NCBI GenBank assembly: GCA_963746605.1
Contig: CAVVCH010000003.1
Span: forward strand, 1 to 64,000
Direction of reading: 5' to 3'
Length of the DNA: 64,000 nt
DNA from: CAVQSS01 sp963746605
Lineage (GTDB): Bacteria > Desulfobacterota > RBG-13-43-22
Shown here: positions 53,732-61,748 of the stretch, piece after piece
How the letters are laid out: the number at the start of each line of letters is the position of its first letter
Numbering within the stretch: the first letter of the stretch is position 1
Notes under the pieces: generated by a model
The model's database searches: none
Told to the model about the DNA's origin: nothing
The model's input: the letters and a program-made list of their open reading frames with translations, nothing else
Made by a program: the position numbers and the translations under genes

Positions 53732-55057
53732 TTAAGCCCGGGAAAGAAAAGTCAAGCTTTCCAAATGAAACGTTTGTGGGAAAAAGTCCAGGGGCAACGT
53801 CCATTGAAGCTTCCATCCCTTTTGGGTCAAAAAGGCCAAATCCCTAAAAAGGGTCATTGGTTCACAGGATAGATAGTACAGGTCCTGGAGGGCTAGTAGG
53901 TCCACTTGCCGAAGAATTTCCCGGGCTCCGGTTCGGGGGGGGTCCATAAGCACCACGTCGAACCGCGATCCCTCTCGAAGCAGTCGATCGAGGCCGGAGC
54001 GGGCCGAAGCCCGATGAAAAATACAATTCCCGATTTGATTGCGTCGTTGATTCAAGCGGGCATTCTCTACGGCCGGGGCCAGGGATTCCACCCCGATGAT
54101 CCTCCTGTTCTTAAAGGCCAGGGGAATGGAAAAATTTCCCTGGCCGCAAAAAAGATCCAAGCAGGTGACCTGAGGACCCCAACAGGGTTGGCTTAATAGA
54201 AAAGCGATCAAGTCCAGGTTCTGGGCCAGATTGACCTGGGAAAAGACCTGCGGGAAAAAGGTCAATTCCACTTCGCGATCCAAAAGGGTGGTTTCGGCCG
54301 GAAGCACAACGCGCTGTCCATGCCGATCGGGAGAAAAGGGGTCCAGGCCGAACAACTCGCCATCCGGGAAGGTACCAAAAAAGACGGCTTGAATTCCCGG
54401 AATTTCCAAGATGATTTCGGTGATCTTCCGGAGGATCGGGGTTGACAGCCGGCGGGGCACCCGAAAGAGGATTAGCGCTTTTTTCCCCTCCCCGAGACAT
54501 TGGATTTCCAATTCCGAGGGTTCGCCCAAAAAAGGAAAATCCCGGGCCACCCGGGAAAGGCTGGCCAGGATGCGGTTGACGGCGGGATTGGCCAGGAGGC
54601 ACCGCTCCACCGCAACCAATTGGTGGCTTCGGGCCTGATAAAAGCCCAGGGACGATTGTCGGCCGCGACCCTGGATCTTTAACCGCAGACGATGGCGATA
54701 ATAGAGAGACCCGGGGGAATCCCGAAGGGTCTGAATGGGCGGATCATCCATTTTCAGCGCATGCCGGAAGGCTTCCCTAAACCCGTTTTCCTTAATTCGT
54801 GACTGGGCCGACGAAGTGGCCTGCTGGAGATGACAGCCGCCGCAGATCCCAAAAATGGGGCAGGGGGGCGTAACCCGATCCTTCGATGGTTCCAGCACTT
54901 TGACCAGCCTGCCCCGGGAATAGGTTTTTCGGTCTTCTTTTATTTCGATTTCCACGAATTCACCCGGCAAGGTGAAGGGAACAAAAACAATTTTTCCCTC
55001 CAGCCTCCCCAATCCCTCTCCCTGCAGGGAAATGGCGGTTATACGCATAACGGCCAT
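53732..55057 (-). CDS. RumA/RlmD-type RNA uracil-C5 methyltransferase
   Basis: 441 residues. An N-terminal TRAM domain (AISLQGEGLGRLEGKIVFV) is followed by Fe-S cluster Cys residues in CPIFGICGGCHLQQ. The C-terminal methyltransferase domain has VTCLDLFCGQGNFSIPL (SAM), VLMDPPRTGAREIL and the catalytic Cys in YYLSCEPMTLFRDL. The family methylates U1939 or U747 of 23S rRNA or tRNA U54; target not determined. It overlaps nothing and is adjacent to the AEC transporter gene, one base apart. Confidence 0.92.
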   Translation of the reverse strand: MAVMRITAISLQGEGLGRLEGKIVFVPFTLPGEFVEIEIKEDRKTYSRGRLVKVLEPSKDRVTPPCPIFGICGGCHLQQATSSAQSRIKENGFREAFRHALKMDDPPIQTLRDSPGSLYYRHRLRLKIQGRGRQSSLGFYQARSHQLVAVERCLLANPAVNRILASLSRVARDFPFLGEPSELEIQCLGEGKKALILFRVPRRLSTPILRKITEIILEIPGIQAVFFGTFPDGELFGLDPFSPDRHGQRVVLPAETTLLDREVELTFFPQVFSQVNLAQNLDLIAFLLSQPCWGPQVTCLDLFCGQGNFSIPLAFKNRRIIGVESLAPAVENARLNQRRNQIGNCIFHRASARSGLDRLLREGSRFDVVLMDPPRTGAREILRQVDLLALQDLYYLSCEPMTLFRDLAFLTQKGWKLQWTLPLDFFPQTFHLESLTFLSRA

Positions 55058-55058
55058 T

Positions 55059-55982
55059 TCAAAGCCCCATGATCCAAATCCAGAGGGGGATGGAAAACAT
55101 GGAAATCAAGGTGCTCAGCATGATGATGGAAGCGGATAGTTCCTTATCCGCGCCCAACTCCGAGGACATGATGTAGGTAACGACGGCCGTTGGACAGGCC
55201 AACAGGATGACGGTGAGGCGAAAGTCCAACCCGGTGATTTGTCCATAACGAAGCAAGAGGACCCCAATCCCGGGCAGGAAGATCAGTTTCAATATTGTTC
55301 CTATAATAGCAGAGGTCAGATCCTTTCTGATCCCCCGAAAAGACAGGTTGCCACCCAGGGAAATCAAGGCCAGGGGCAGGGACAACCCGGATAGCAGGCG
55401 AAGTGTATTAGCCAGGATCGTCGGGAGTCGCCAGGAGCCGTAAGAAAAGCCCAGGCCGATAAAGGAGGCCAAGATGAGCGGATTTAAAAAGACAGACCGG
55501 ATCAGGGATCCCCAACCCAATGGGAATCGGCCAGCGGGTCGGGATAGTATCAGTCCCAGGATGCTGAAAAAATTCATAAAAGGGATCAAGAACCCGGTAA
55601 GGACCCCGGCCTTGCTCAATCCCGGGCTGCCGTAGAGGTTAAAAGCCAGGGCCAGCCCAATGTAAGCCAGGTTTCCCCGAAAAGATCCCTGGGCCATAGC
55701 GCCCACCTTCGCCCTTCGAACCCCCAATATTTTTCCGGCGACCAGGACCATAAGCCAGATGAATCCCATGGCACCATAGGTGATGAAGATCAGTCGGGGA
55801 TTGAAGCTGCCTTGAAAAGGGGCCCGGGAGATTTCCCAGAATACCAATACCGGCAGAAAAACCTGATAGACCAACTGGTTCAGGATTTGGACAAAGGCCT
55901 CATCCACCCTCGCCGCCTTTTTTAAAAAAAAGCCAAGAAAAATGACTGCAAAAATGGGCAGGATGAGTTCCAACAAAGCCAT
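55059..55982 (-). CDS. AEC-family (auxin efflux carrier-like) transporter
   Basis: 307 residues with ten likely membrane segments in two five-segment halves. Family features are LPIFAVIFLGFFLKKAARVD at the N-terminus, NQLVYQVFLPVLVFWEISRA and ALISLGGNLSFRGIR in the second half. Members export malate or other dicarboxylates, amino-acid derivatives or auxin-like compounds. The start at 55982 is assumed because the family begins at this hydrophobic segment; the frame is open to 56012. It is divergent from the AAA-like gene at 56154. Confidence 0.88.
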   Translation of the reverse strand: MALLELILPIFAVIFLGFFLKKAARVDEAFVQILNQLVYQVFLPVLVFWEISRAPFQGSFNPRLIFITYGAMGFIWLMVLVAGKILGVRRAKVGAMAQGSFRGNLAYIGLALAFNLYGSPGLSKAGVLTGFLIPFMNFFSILGLILSRPAGRFPLGWGSLIRSVFLNPLILASFIGLGFSYGSWRLPTILANTLRLLSGLSLPLALISLGGNLSFRGIRKDLTSAIIGTILKLIFLPGIGVLLLRYGQITGLDFRLTVILLACPTAVVTYIMSSELGADKELSASIIMLSTLISMFSIPLWIWIMGL

Positions 55983-56153
55983 GGGCCGGTATTCCGATGA
56001 AAATGCACCCATTATAACGCGCGGCGCCTGGCAGATCCAGGGTTAAATCCGAGGCGATAAATTTGGTTGACCGCTTTCCTCAAAATATGGTATTTAAGCC
56101 TAAATTCAAAATCCTATCTAAAACGATATCCTGAATCTATAATTCATAAAAAA

Positions 56154-57083
56154 ATGGCTTCCACATTCATAGGTCACCCGGAGCGGATTGAGCCTTTCCA
56201 AAATTTTCTCCGGATTATTGCCAAAAACAAAAGGACGGTGCTTATTTCCGGACCGGTAGGTTCCGGGAAAAAGAGGACGGCCCAGTTTTTGATTGAAAAT
56301 GGAGCCAACTCCCAGGGGCCTGTTTTTTTTAGTGAGGGACTTCATTTTTCGGAAGAGGTTTGGAACCGGGCCCTAACCGGGTTGGGGGAAAGCGGAACCT
56401 TGGTCCTGGAAGGCCTGCAACGCCTTCCCTTAGACATGCAGTGCCGGTTCAAAGACTGGCTAATCGGTGAAAGGCCGTTGTGGGCTGAGAATCAAACCCG
56501 GCCCAAGGAATGGACGGTGATTGGAACCACTGCCGAGGCTCGAAAAACGTTTGATGAATTCCTATTCCAGTTCCCCCTGCATATCCAATTGCCTTCCCTG
56601 AATGAAGTTCCAGAAGATATCCCGTACCACCTGAAATTTTTCTTCAAGGAAAAACCTATCCGCTATATCCGCTACTTTTTTCTCTTAAAAACCACTTGTC
56701 ATCAATGGGGCGGCAATCTTCAGGAGTTGGAACACTATCTGGAACAGGCCATGGTCTATTACCAGTCCATGGCCTTGACCGACGGGTTCAGGGGTGGCGA
56801 AGAGGTTTTTGGCGAAAAGCGCCTGCGCTATTATCAGGATGTCTTGAAGGGGGAGTGGTGGTATTACCCGTATCGGTTTCAGGCGGGTTTTACCGAATCC
56901 TTGCCGCGTATTCTGAACCAGACCGATTTCAGGAAGCAGTTAATCGACCAAAACCTGGTGATTCCTTTGCTCGCGGAGGAACCCGGATTTTTGGTGTTGG
57001 ATTTAAAAGATCCGGAATTTGAGCTCAAGGCGATCCGGATCTATAATTTATTCCAGAAATTTATGGAAACCGGTAAATCTTAA
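56154..57083 (+). CDS. Degenerate sigma-54-activator-like AAA protein
   Basis: 309 residues from ATG 56154; the frame is open to TTG 56067. Residues 5-130 resemble the first part of the sigma-54 activator AAA+ domain. FIGHPERIEPFQNFL is like the usual start and Walker A is GPVGSGKKR. GTLVLEGLQRLPLDMQCRF stands where Walker B GTLFLDEIGELPLxxQ should be, with Asp-Glu changed to Glu-Gly. The GAFTGA loop that touches sigma-54 is absent, and so is a helix-turn-helix. The C-terminal 160 residues (HLKFFFKEKPIRYIRYFF, then GGNLQELEHYLEQAMVYY) show only the sensor-2-like part. It may bind but not hydrolyse ATP; its role is unknown. The methyltransferase gene follows 16 bases later. Confidence 0.6.
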   Translation: MASTFIGHPERIEPFQNFLRIIAKNKRTVLISGPVGSGKKRTAQFLIENGANSQGPVFFSEGLHFSEEVWNRALTGLGESGTLVLEGLQRLPLDMQCRFKDWLIGERPLWAENQTRPKEWTVIGTTAEARKTFDEFLFQFPLHIQLPSLNEVPEDIPYHLKFFFKEKPIRYIRYFFLLKTTCHQWGGNLQELEHYLEQAMVYYQSMALTDGFRGGEEVFGEKRLRYYQDVLKGEWWYYPYRFQAGFTESLPRILNQTDFRKQLIDQNLVIPLLAEEPGFLVLDLKDPEFELKAIRIYNLFQKFMETGKS

Positions 57084-57099
57084 ATAACACAGGGTAGAT

Positions 57100-57759
57100 A
57101 TGATGGCGAAAAAGGGAAACGGCAACGGCAATGGTAATGGCAGATCCATGGAGGGAATTTATTCCTTTTATTCCCCTTTTTATGATTTAATTTTTGGGAA
57201 AGTCCTGGAAGCCGGCCGCCGGAAGGCCTTCAAGTACCTCGATCCTTCGGGCACCAAAAAGGTTTTGGAAGTGGGGATCGGGACCGGTCTCACCTTGCGG
57301 CATTACCCCAAATCCTGCCATATCGTCGGGATTGACATTTCGGCCAAGATGATCGATCGGGCCAAGGAACGGGTGGCCCGCCATGGTAACGGCCAGCGCA
57401 TCGACTTGGAAGTCATGGACGCCTGCCACATGACATTTAAGGATAACACCTTTGATGCCGTTATCTCCCCCTACGTAATAACCACGGTAGGTGATCCTCT
57501 TCAATTCTGTAGGGAGATCCTCCGGGTTTGTAAGCCCGGCGGACAGATAATTATTGTGAATCACTCCAAGGATCCCAACCGGCTGTTTGGAAAACTGGGG
57601 GCCGTGGCTTCCCCGTTTTTCGCCCGGGTGGGCTTTGTGACCGACCTGGATGTGGTCCGCCTGGTCCGCTCCACTGAGATCGAGGTCCAGCAGGTCATTG
57701 ATTGCAACTACTTTAATCTGCATAAGGTTATTTTAGGCCACAAACCCATCCCGGCCTGA
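57100..57759 (+). CDS. Class I methyltransferase, phospholipid N-methyltransferase-like
   Basis: 219 residues, ATG at 57100 or 57103. After an N-terminal run of alternating Gly and Asn (KKGNGNGNGNGR) comes YSFYSPFYDLIFGKVLEAGR, then SAM motif I VLEVGIGTGLTLRHYP and DAVISPYVITTVGDP. This arrangement matches PmtA-type phosphatidylethanolamine N-methyltransferases more than quinone methyltransferases, though I am not certain. It would use SAM in the cytoplasm or at the inner membrane. The Gly-Asn repeat is a GGCAAC/GGTAAT tract that may vary in length. The M18 peptidase gene starts 10 bases after it. Confidence 0.8.
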   Translation: MMAKKGNGNGNGNGRSMEGIYSFYSPFYDLIFGKVLEAGRRKAFKYLDPSGTKKVLEVGIGTGLTLRHYPKSCHIVGIDISAKMIDRAKERVARHGNGQRIDLEVMDACHMTFKDNTFDAVISPYVITTVGDPLQFCREILRVCKPGGQIIIVNHSKDPNRLFGKLGAVASPFFARVGFVTDLDVVRLVRSTEIEVQQVIDCNYFNLHKVILGHKPIPA

Positions 57760-57769
57760 TCCGTTTTTC

Positions 57770-59191
57770 ATGACTCGAAAGATTTCCAAGAAAGAAGCCG
57801 AGGCCTTAGGAAGAAAACTGGTTTATAAAACCCAACTGGTCTGGGATGCCCTGAAGCCCCGGGAGGAACAGAAACTGTGGGAATTGGGAGAGGCCTATAA
57901 GCGGTTTCTGAACGCCTCCAAGACCGAAAGAGAGACGGTCGCCGAAATTACCCGGCTGGTAAAGCCGGAGGGATTCCATTCCGTGGCGGGAAGCCGGGCG
58001 GGAAGCCGGGTTTATCAGTCCTTCAAGGACAAGGTCCTGACCTTGGCCGTTTTGGGCAACGAGCCGTTGAGCGCCGGACTGCGACTGATCGCCTGTCATA
58101 TCGATGCGCCGCGGCTGGACCTGAAGCAGCACCCGCTGTATGAAGAAGTGGATCTGGCTTTTTTTAAGACCCATTACTACGGGGGAATCAAGAAATACCA
58201 GTGGTTGGCCCGCCCGCTGGCTCTGCATGGAACGGTGATCAAAGGAAACGGGGAGAAGATCGACCTGGTCATCGGCGAAAGACCGGAGGATCCGGTCTTC
58301 ACCGTGTCGGACCTATTGCCGCACCTGGCCCGGAAAGTCCAGATGGAGAAGAAACTTTCCGAAGCCATCGAGGGGGAAAAGTTGAACATCCTTCTCGGAA
58401 GCATTCCCCTGGGGCCGAAAGAGGGTAAAGACCGGTTTCGCCTGGCCGTCCTAAAGGAACTGCATGACCGTTATGGAATCGTGGAGGAAGACCTGACCAG
58501 CGCCGAGTTGGAGGTGGTTCCGGCGGAGCCGGCCCGGGACGTAGGCCTGGACCGGGGATTGGTCGGGGCCTATGGGCATGACGACCGGGTCAGCGCCTTT
58601 TGCAGCCTCCGGGCCCTCTTGGACGTTCCGCCGGCCGAGAAAAACTGCGTCCTGCTGTTCTTCGACAAGGAGGAAATCGGCAGCGAGGGAAATACCAGCG
58701 CCCGGGCTCAAATCCTGGAATCTTTTCTGGAACGGCTGTTTGCCTTAAAAAAAGAGCCTTTTTCCCGAAAGGTTCTGGTCCGCACACTGTCCGAAACCCG
58801 GGCCCTGTCAGCCGACGTGGCCGGGGCCTTGGACCCTGATTACCAGGAGGTTCACGAAAAAAGGAATGCCCCCCGCATGGGGTACGGGCTCTGCCTGACC
58901 AAATTCACCGGCTCTGGGGGCAAGTACGGCTCCAGCGATGCTCATGCCGAGTACCTGTTCTGGGTACGCAGCCTCTTGAATCGCCAGGAAGTCGTCTGGC
59001 AGACGGGGGAGTTGGGCAAGGTGGATGAAGGGGGGGGCGGAACCATCGCCAAATTTTTAGCCGCCCTGGGGATGGAGATCCTGGATTGCGGGACACCGGT
59101 CCTTTCCATGCATTCCCCCTTCGAACTGGTCAGCAAGGCGGATTTGTTCATGACCTACAAGGGCTATAAGGCCTTTCTCTCTGCCCCTTAA
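57770..59191 (+). CDS. M18-family aminopeptidase
   Basis: 473 residues. Metal ligands and catalytic residues are visible in order: LIACHIDAPRLDL (His), GAYGHDDRVSAF (bridging Asp), FFDKEEIGSEGNTS (catalytic Glu and ligand Glu), SADVAGALDPDYQE (Asp) and TPVLSMHSPFELV (His). This is the complete set for the di-zinc M18 aspartyl aminopeptidase family, which forms dodecamers and removes N-terminal acidic or neutral residues. Relatives with this length occur in clostridia and Desulfobacterota. A palindromic AT-rich hairpin lies at 59224-59266, after the stop codon. Confidence 0.94.
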   Translation: MTRKISKKEAEALGRKLVYKTQLVWDALKPREEQKLWELGEAYKRFLNASKTERETVAEITRLVKPEGFHSVAGSRAGSRVYQSFKDKVLTLAVLGNEPLSAGLRLIACHIDAPRLDLKQHPLYEEVDLAFFKTHYYGGIKKYQWLARPLALHGTVIKGNGEKIDLVIGERPEDPVFTVSDLLPHLARKVQMEKKLSEAIEGEKLNILLGSIPLGPKEGKDRFRLAVLKELHDRYGIVEEDLTSAELEVVPAEPARDVGLDRGLVGAYGHDDRVSAFCSLRALLDVPPAEKNCVLLFFDKEEIGSEGNTSARAQILESFLERLFALKKEPFSRKVLVRTLSETRALSADVAGALDPDYQEVHEKRNAPRMGYGLCLTKFTGSGGKYGSSDAHAEYLFWVRSLLNRQEVVWQTGELGKVDEGGGGTIAKFLAALGMEILDCGTPVLSMHSPFELVSKADLFMTYKGYKAFLSAP

Positions 59192-59471
59192 TACGAAAAT
59201 AGAACTCGGCACCACATGGCAACCATTAATAGTTAATAATTAACAATTGATCATTAATTATTAATGTCAACCAGTTAGGGATAATTTCTTATAAAACAGG
59301 CCCAAACTCAGAGTCTGTCGAGTAACTTCCTGTTGGCCTTGCCCCCGAGATGATTAGAACACCTGAGCCGGGTTAGACCCTATAAAAGCAATGTGGAAAA
59401 TCCTCTCAAAGAGACCTGGCGGCAAAGGTCGATCGGACTCAATAATCCCACCAACGACTACTGGCGAACAA
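59192..59471. repeat. Convergent intergenic region with AT-rich palindrome
   Basis: Between the convergent peptidase and radA genes a palindrome at 59224-59266 has 14-base arms, CATTAATAGTTAAT and ATTAATTATTAATG, with one mismatch. No T-run follows directly. The rest contains no supported gene. Confidence 0.5.
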
Positions 59472-60845
59472 TCAAAAAAGGGCCGCCAAACAATCTTGAA
59501 GGGAAGCCACGCCGATTAATTCCATGGCCGTCTGCCCGGGAAGTTGGTCTCGGTTATTTTTGGGCAGGAGACAGCGGGTAAAGCCCAGCTTTTCCGCTTC
59601 CTTAACCCGGATAGGCGCTTGGCTGACGGCCCGAATTTCACCGGTTAGGCCCACTTCACCGAAGATAATGGTGCTGGAGGGAATAGGGCGATCCAGGAAA
59701 CTGGAAGCCAGAGAAGCGGCGATCCCCAAGTCCACCGCCGGTTCATCGATCCGCACCCCGCCGGCTACGTTGACAAAAATATCCTGACCCAGAATATTCA
59801 GGCCCACTTTTTTTTCCAGGACCGCCACCAGTAACGAAACCCGGTTGGGGTCCACCCCCATGGCCGTGCGGCGGGGAACCCCGAAATTGGACTGACTGAC
59901 CAGGGCCTGCAATTCCACCAGAATAGGACGGGTCCCTTCCAGGCTGGGCACCACCACCGATCCGGAAACGTTCAAAGGCCTCTCGGACAGGAACAGGGAA
60001 GAGGGATCCTTGATTTCTTCCAGACCCGTGTCTTTCATCTCAAACACCCCGATTTCGTTGGTCGAACCGAAGCGGTTTTTGACCGCCCGCAGGATCCGGT
60101 AGGCATGACCCCGTTCGCCCTCAAAGTAAAGGACGGTATCCACCATGTGTTCCAGGACCCGGGGTCCGGCCAAGATCCCCTCCTTGGTCACGTGACCGAC
60201 GATGAACAGGGAGCTGACCGATTTCTTGGCCCAGAGGCTCAAACGGCCGGCCACTTCCCTGACCTGGGAGACGCTGCCGGGAGCAGAGCTCAGATCCCCG
60301 GAAAAGATGGTTTGGACGGAATCGATTACCAGGAACCGGGGCTTGAGTTCCTGCAGGGTGCGATTAATTTTTTCCAGCGAGGTTTCGGCCAGGACATAAA
60401 CCGGTCCTTCCGTCACGCCCAGGCGTTCTCCCCGCATCTTGACTTGGCGGGCCGATTCCTCCCCGGAAATATATAGGGCCGTCCCGCCTCCCCGGACCAG
60501 GGCGTGCAAGGCCTGGAGCACCAGGGTGGATTTGCCGATGCCCGGATCGCCGCCGATCAAGATAACCGATCCGGGTACCACGCCGCCCCCCAGGACCCGA
60601 TCCAGTTCCTGAATGCCGGTGAGGAAGCGTTCCTCGCTCTGCCCGGAGATGTCCTTTAACAGCCGGGGGGCCTCATCGGGGAAGGAGAAATCTCCACCCG
60701 GGACGGCCGCCATTTTGGGGTTGATCCGGACCTCTTCCACCAGCGTGTTCCAGTTTCCACAATCCGGGCAGCGTCCGAGCCATTTGGGATTTTGCGATCC
60801 GCAGGACTGGCAGACGAAGACGGTTTTTTCATTTTTTCCGGGCAT
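59472..60845 (-). CDS. radA: DNA repair protein RadA
   Basis: 457 residues from ATG 60845; the frame is open to 60869. The zinc finger is CQSCGSQNPKWLGRCPDCGNW. Walker A is GGDPGIGKSTLVLQ, the RadA-specific motif is KNRFGSTNEIGVF, and the C-terminal Lon-protease-like domain includes DLGIAASLASSFLDRPIP. RadA is a hexameric helicase that drives branch migration in homologous recombination. No clear ribosome binding site is seen at either start. Confidence 0.95.
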   Translation of the reverse strand: MPGKNEKTVFVCQSCGSQNPKWLGRCPDCGNWNTLVEEVRINPKMAAVPGGDFSFPDEAPRLLKDISGQSEERFLTGIQELDRVLGGGVVPGSVILIGGDPGIGKSTLVLQALHALVRGGGTALYISGEESARQVKMRGERLGVTEGPVYVLAETSLEKINRTLQELKPRFLVIDSVQTIFSGDLSSAPGSVSQVREVAGRLSLWAKKSVSSLFIVGHVTKEGILAGPRVLEHMVDTVLYFEGERGHAYRILRAVKNRFGSTNEIGVFEMKDTGLEEIKDPSSLFLSERPLNVSGSVVVPSLEGTRPILVELQALVSQSNFGVPRRTAMGVDPNRVSLLVAVLEKKVGLNILGQDIFVNVAGGVRIDEPAVDLGIAASLASSFLDRPIPSSTIIFGEVGLTGEIRAVSQAPIRVKEAEKLGFTRCLLPKNNRDQLPGQTAMELIGVASLQDCLAALF

Positions 60846-60951
60846 AGACGATCTGGGGAAAGGAGGCATATTATCTTACGCCACCGGGTTTTATTGGGCT
60901 CCACCAACTATATATTATAATGCCTGATGTTTATTGGAAAGAAAAAATTAG

Positions 60952-60978
60952 TTGACAGATAATAAAAAACATTTAAAA
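60952..60978 (+). promoter_or_regulatory. Promoter region for tRNA-Gly and the nusA operon
   Basis: A perfect -35 box TTGACA (60952-60957) and an AT-rich stretch with TAAAAT (60973-60978), spacer 15 bases. AAATAA at a 17-base spacing is an alternative -10. The tRNA starts at 60990. Confidence 0.5.
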
Positions 60979-60989
60979 TAATAGGGTTA

Positions 60990-61066
60990 AGCGGGCATAG
61001 CTCAGCTGGTAGAGTACAAGCTTCCCAAGCTTGGTGTCGCGGGTTCGAATCCCGTTGCCCGCTCCA
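60990..61066 (+). tRNA. tRNA-Gly (anticodon CCC)
   Basis: Complete cloverleaf. The acceptor GCGGGCA pairs with TGCCCGC. The D arm is GCTC-AGCTGGTA-GAGT. The anticodon arm CAAGC-TTCCCAA-GCTTG gives anticodon CCC. The T arm GCGGG-TTCGAAT-CCCGT is normal, and CCA is encoded. It reads GGG codons. Its position just before rimP-nusA-infB is where enterobacteria carry the initiator tRNA metY. Confidence 0.95.
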
Positions 61067-61209
61067 ACGTCTACCGGAGCCAAGGTAGTTCCCTTTTTGA
61101 GGTGGGCCTTATCTGATCGGATTCAAGGCCATTACTTCGAATAGCGGATTATTGATAGTTTCAGAAACATTAGTCTAAAGAAAGTATCAATTTTTATTTC
61201 TGCTGTGCG

Positions 61210-61234
61210 AAGTGGGCTCCGGCCCACTTTTTTT
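61210..61234 (+). terminator. Intrinsic terminator/attenuator before rimP
   Basis: An 8-bp stem AAGTGGGC / GCCCACTT around TCCG, followed by seven T. It lies 24 bases before the rimP start, so it ends the tRNA transcript or attenuates the nusA operon. NusA acts on such hairpins, and an autoregulatory loop is plausible but not shown. Confidence 0.75.
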
Positions 61235-61257
61235 GTGTCCAGAGGCGATAGAGGAAA

Positions 61258-61728
61258 ATGACCCAGTTACCGGAAGAGGTCATCCCTAAAATCAAAGCGA
61301 TGGCCGAAGCCCTTCTCCAGGAAGAAAAAATGGAATTGGTGGATATGGAATTGCTGAGGGAGGGAAGGGGATGGGTGCTCCGTCTTTTCATCGATAAGGT
61401 CGGAGGGATCACCTTGGATGATTGCGCTTCGGTTAGTCGGCAGCTTGGAGATCAATTGGAGGTAGAAGACCTGATCCCCTTTCGTTATACCCTGGAGGTC
61501 TCTTCGCCGGGTCTGGACCGGCCCCTTAAAAAGGACCAGGATTTTCTACGCCATATCGGAAAACAGGTCCAGGTCATAACCCGGAGTCCCTGGGAAGGCC
61601 GGAGTTTTTTCAAGGGGAAGATGTTGGATTATCAGGTCTCCGGCACCCTTTCGCTGGCTGAAAAGGACAAAGTCTGGGAGATACCGGTTTCCCTCATTGC
61701 TAAAGCCCGTCTGGTGTTCGAGGGCTGA
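61258..61728 (+). CDS. rimP: Ribosome maturation factor RimP
   Basis: 156 residues. ELVDMELLREGRGWVLRLFID, then LDDCASVSRQLGDQLEVED and YTLEVSSPGLDRPLKKDQDF are diagnostic of RimP. It helps assemble the 30S subunit. The order rimP-nusA-ylxR-infB is the conserved operon. Confidence 0.95.
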   Translation: MTQLPEEVIPKIKAMAEALLQEEKMELVDMELLREGRGWVLRLFIDKVGGITLDDCASVSRQLGDQLEVEDLIPFRYTLEVSSPGLDRPLKKDQDFLRHIGKQVQVITRSPWEGRSFFKGKMLDYQVSGTLSLAEKDKVWEIPVSLIAKARLVFEG

Positions 61729-61748
61729 TTTTTAAGGAGAAAAATACT

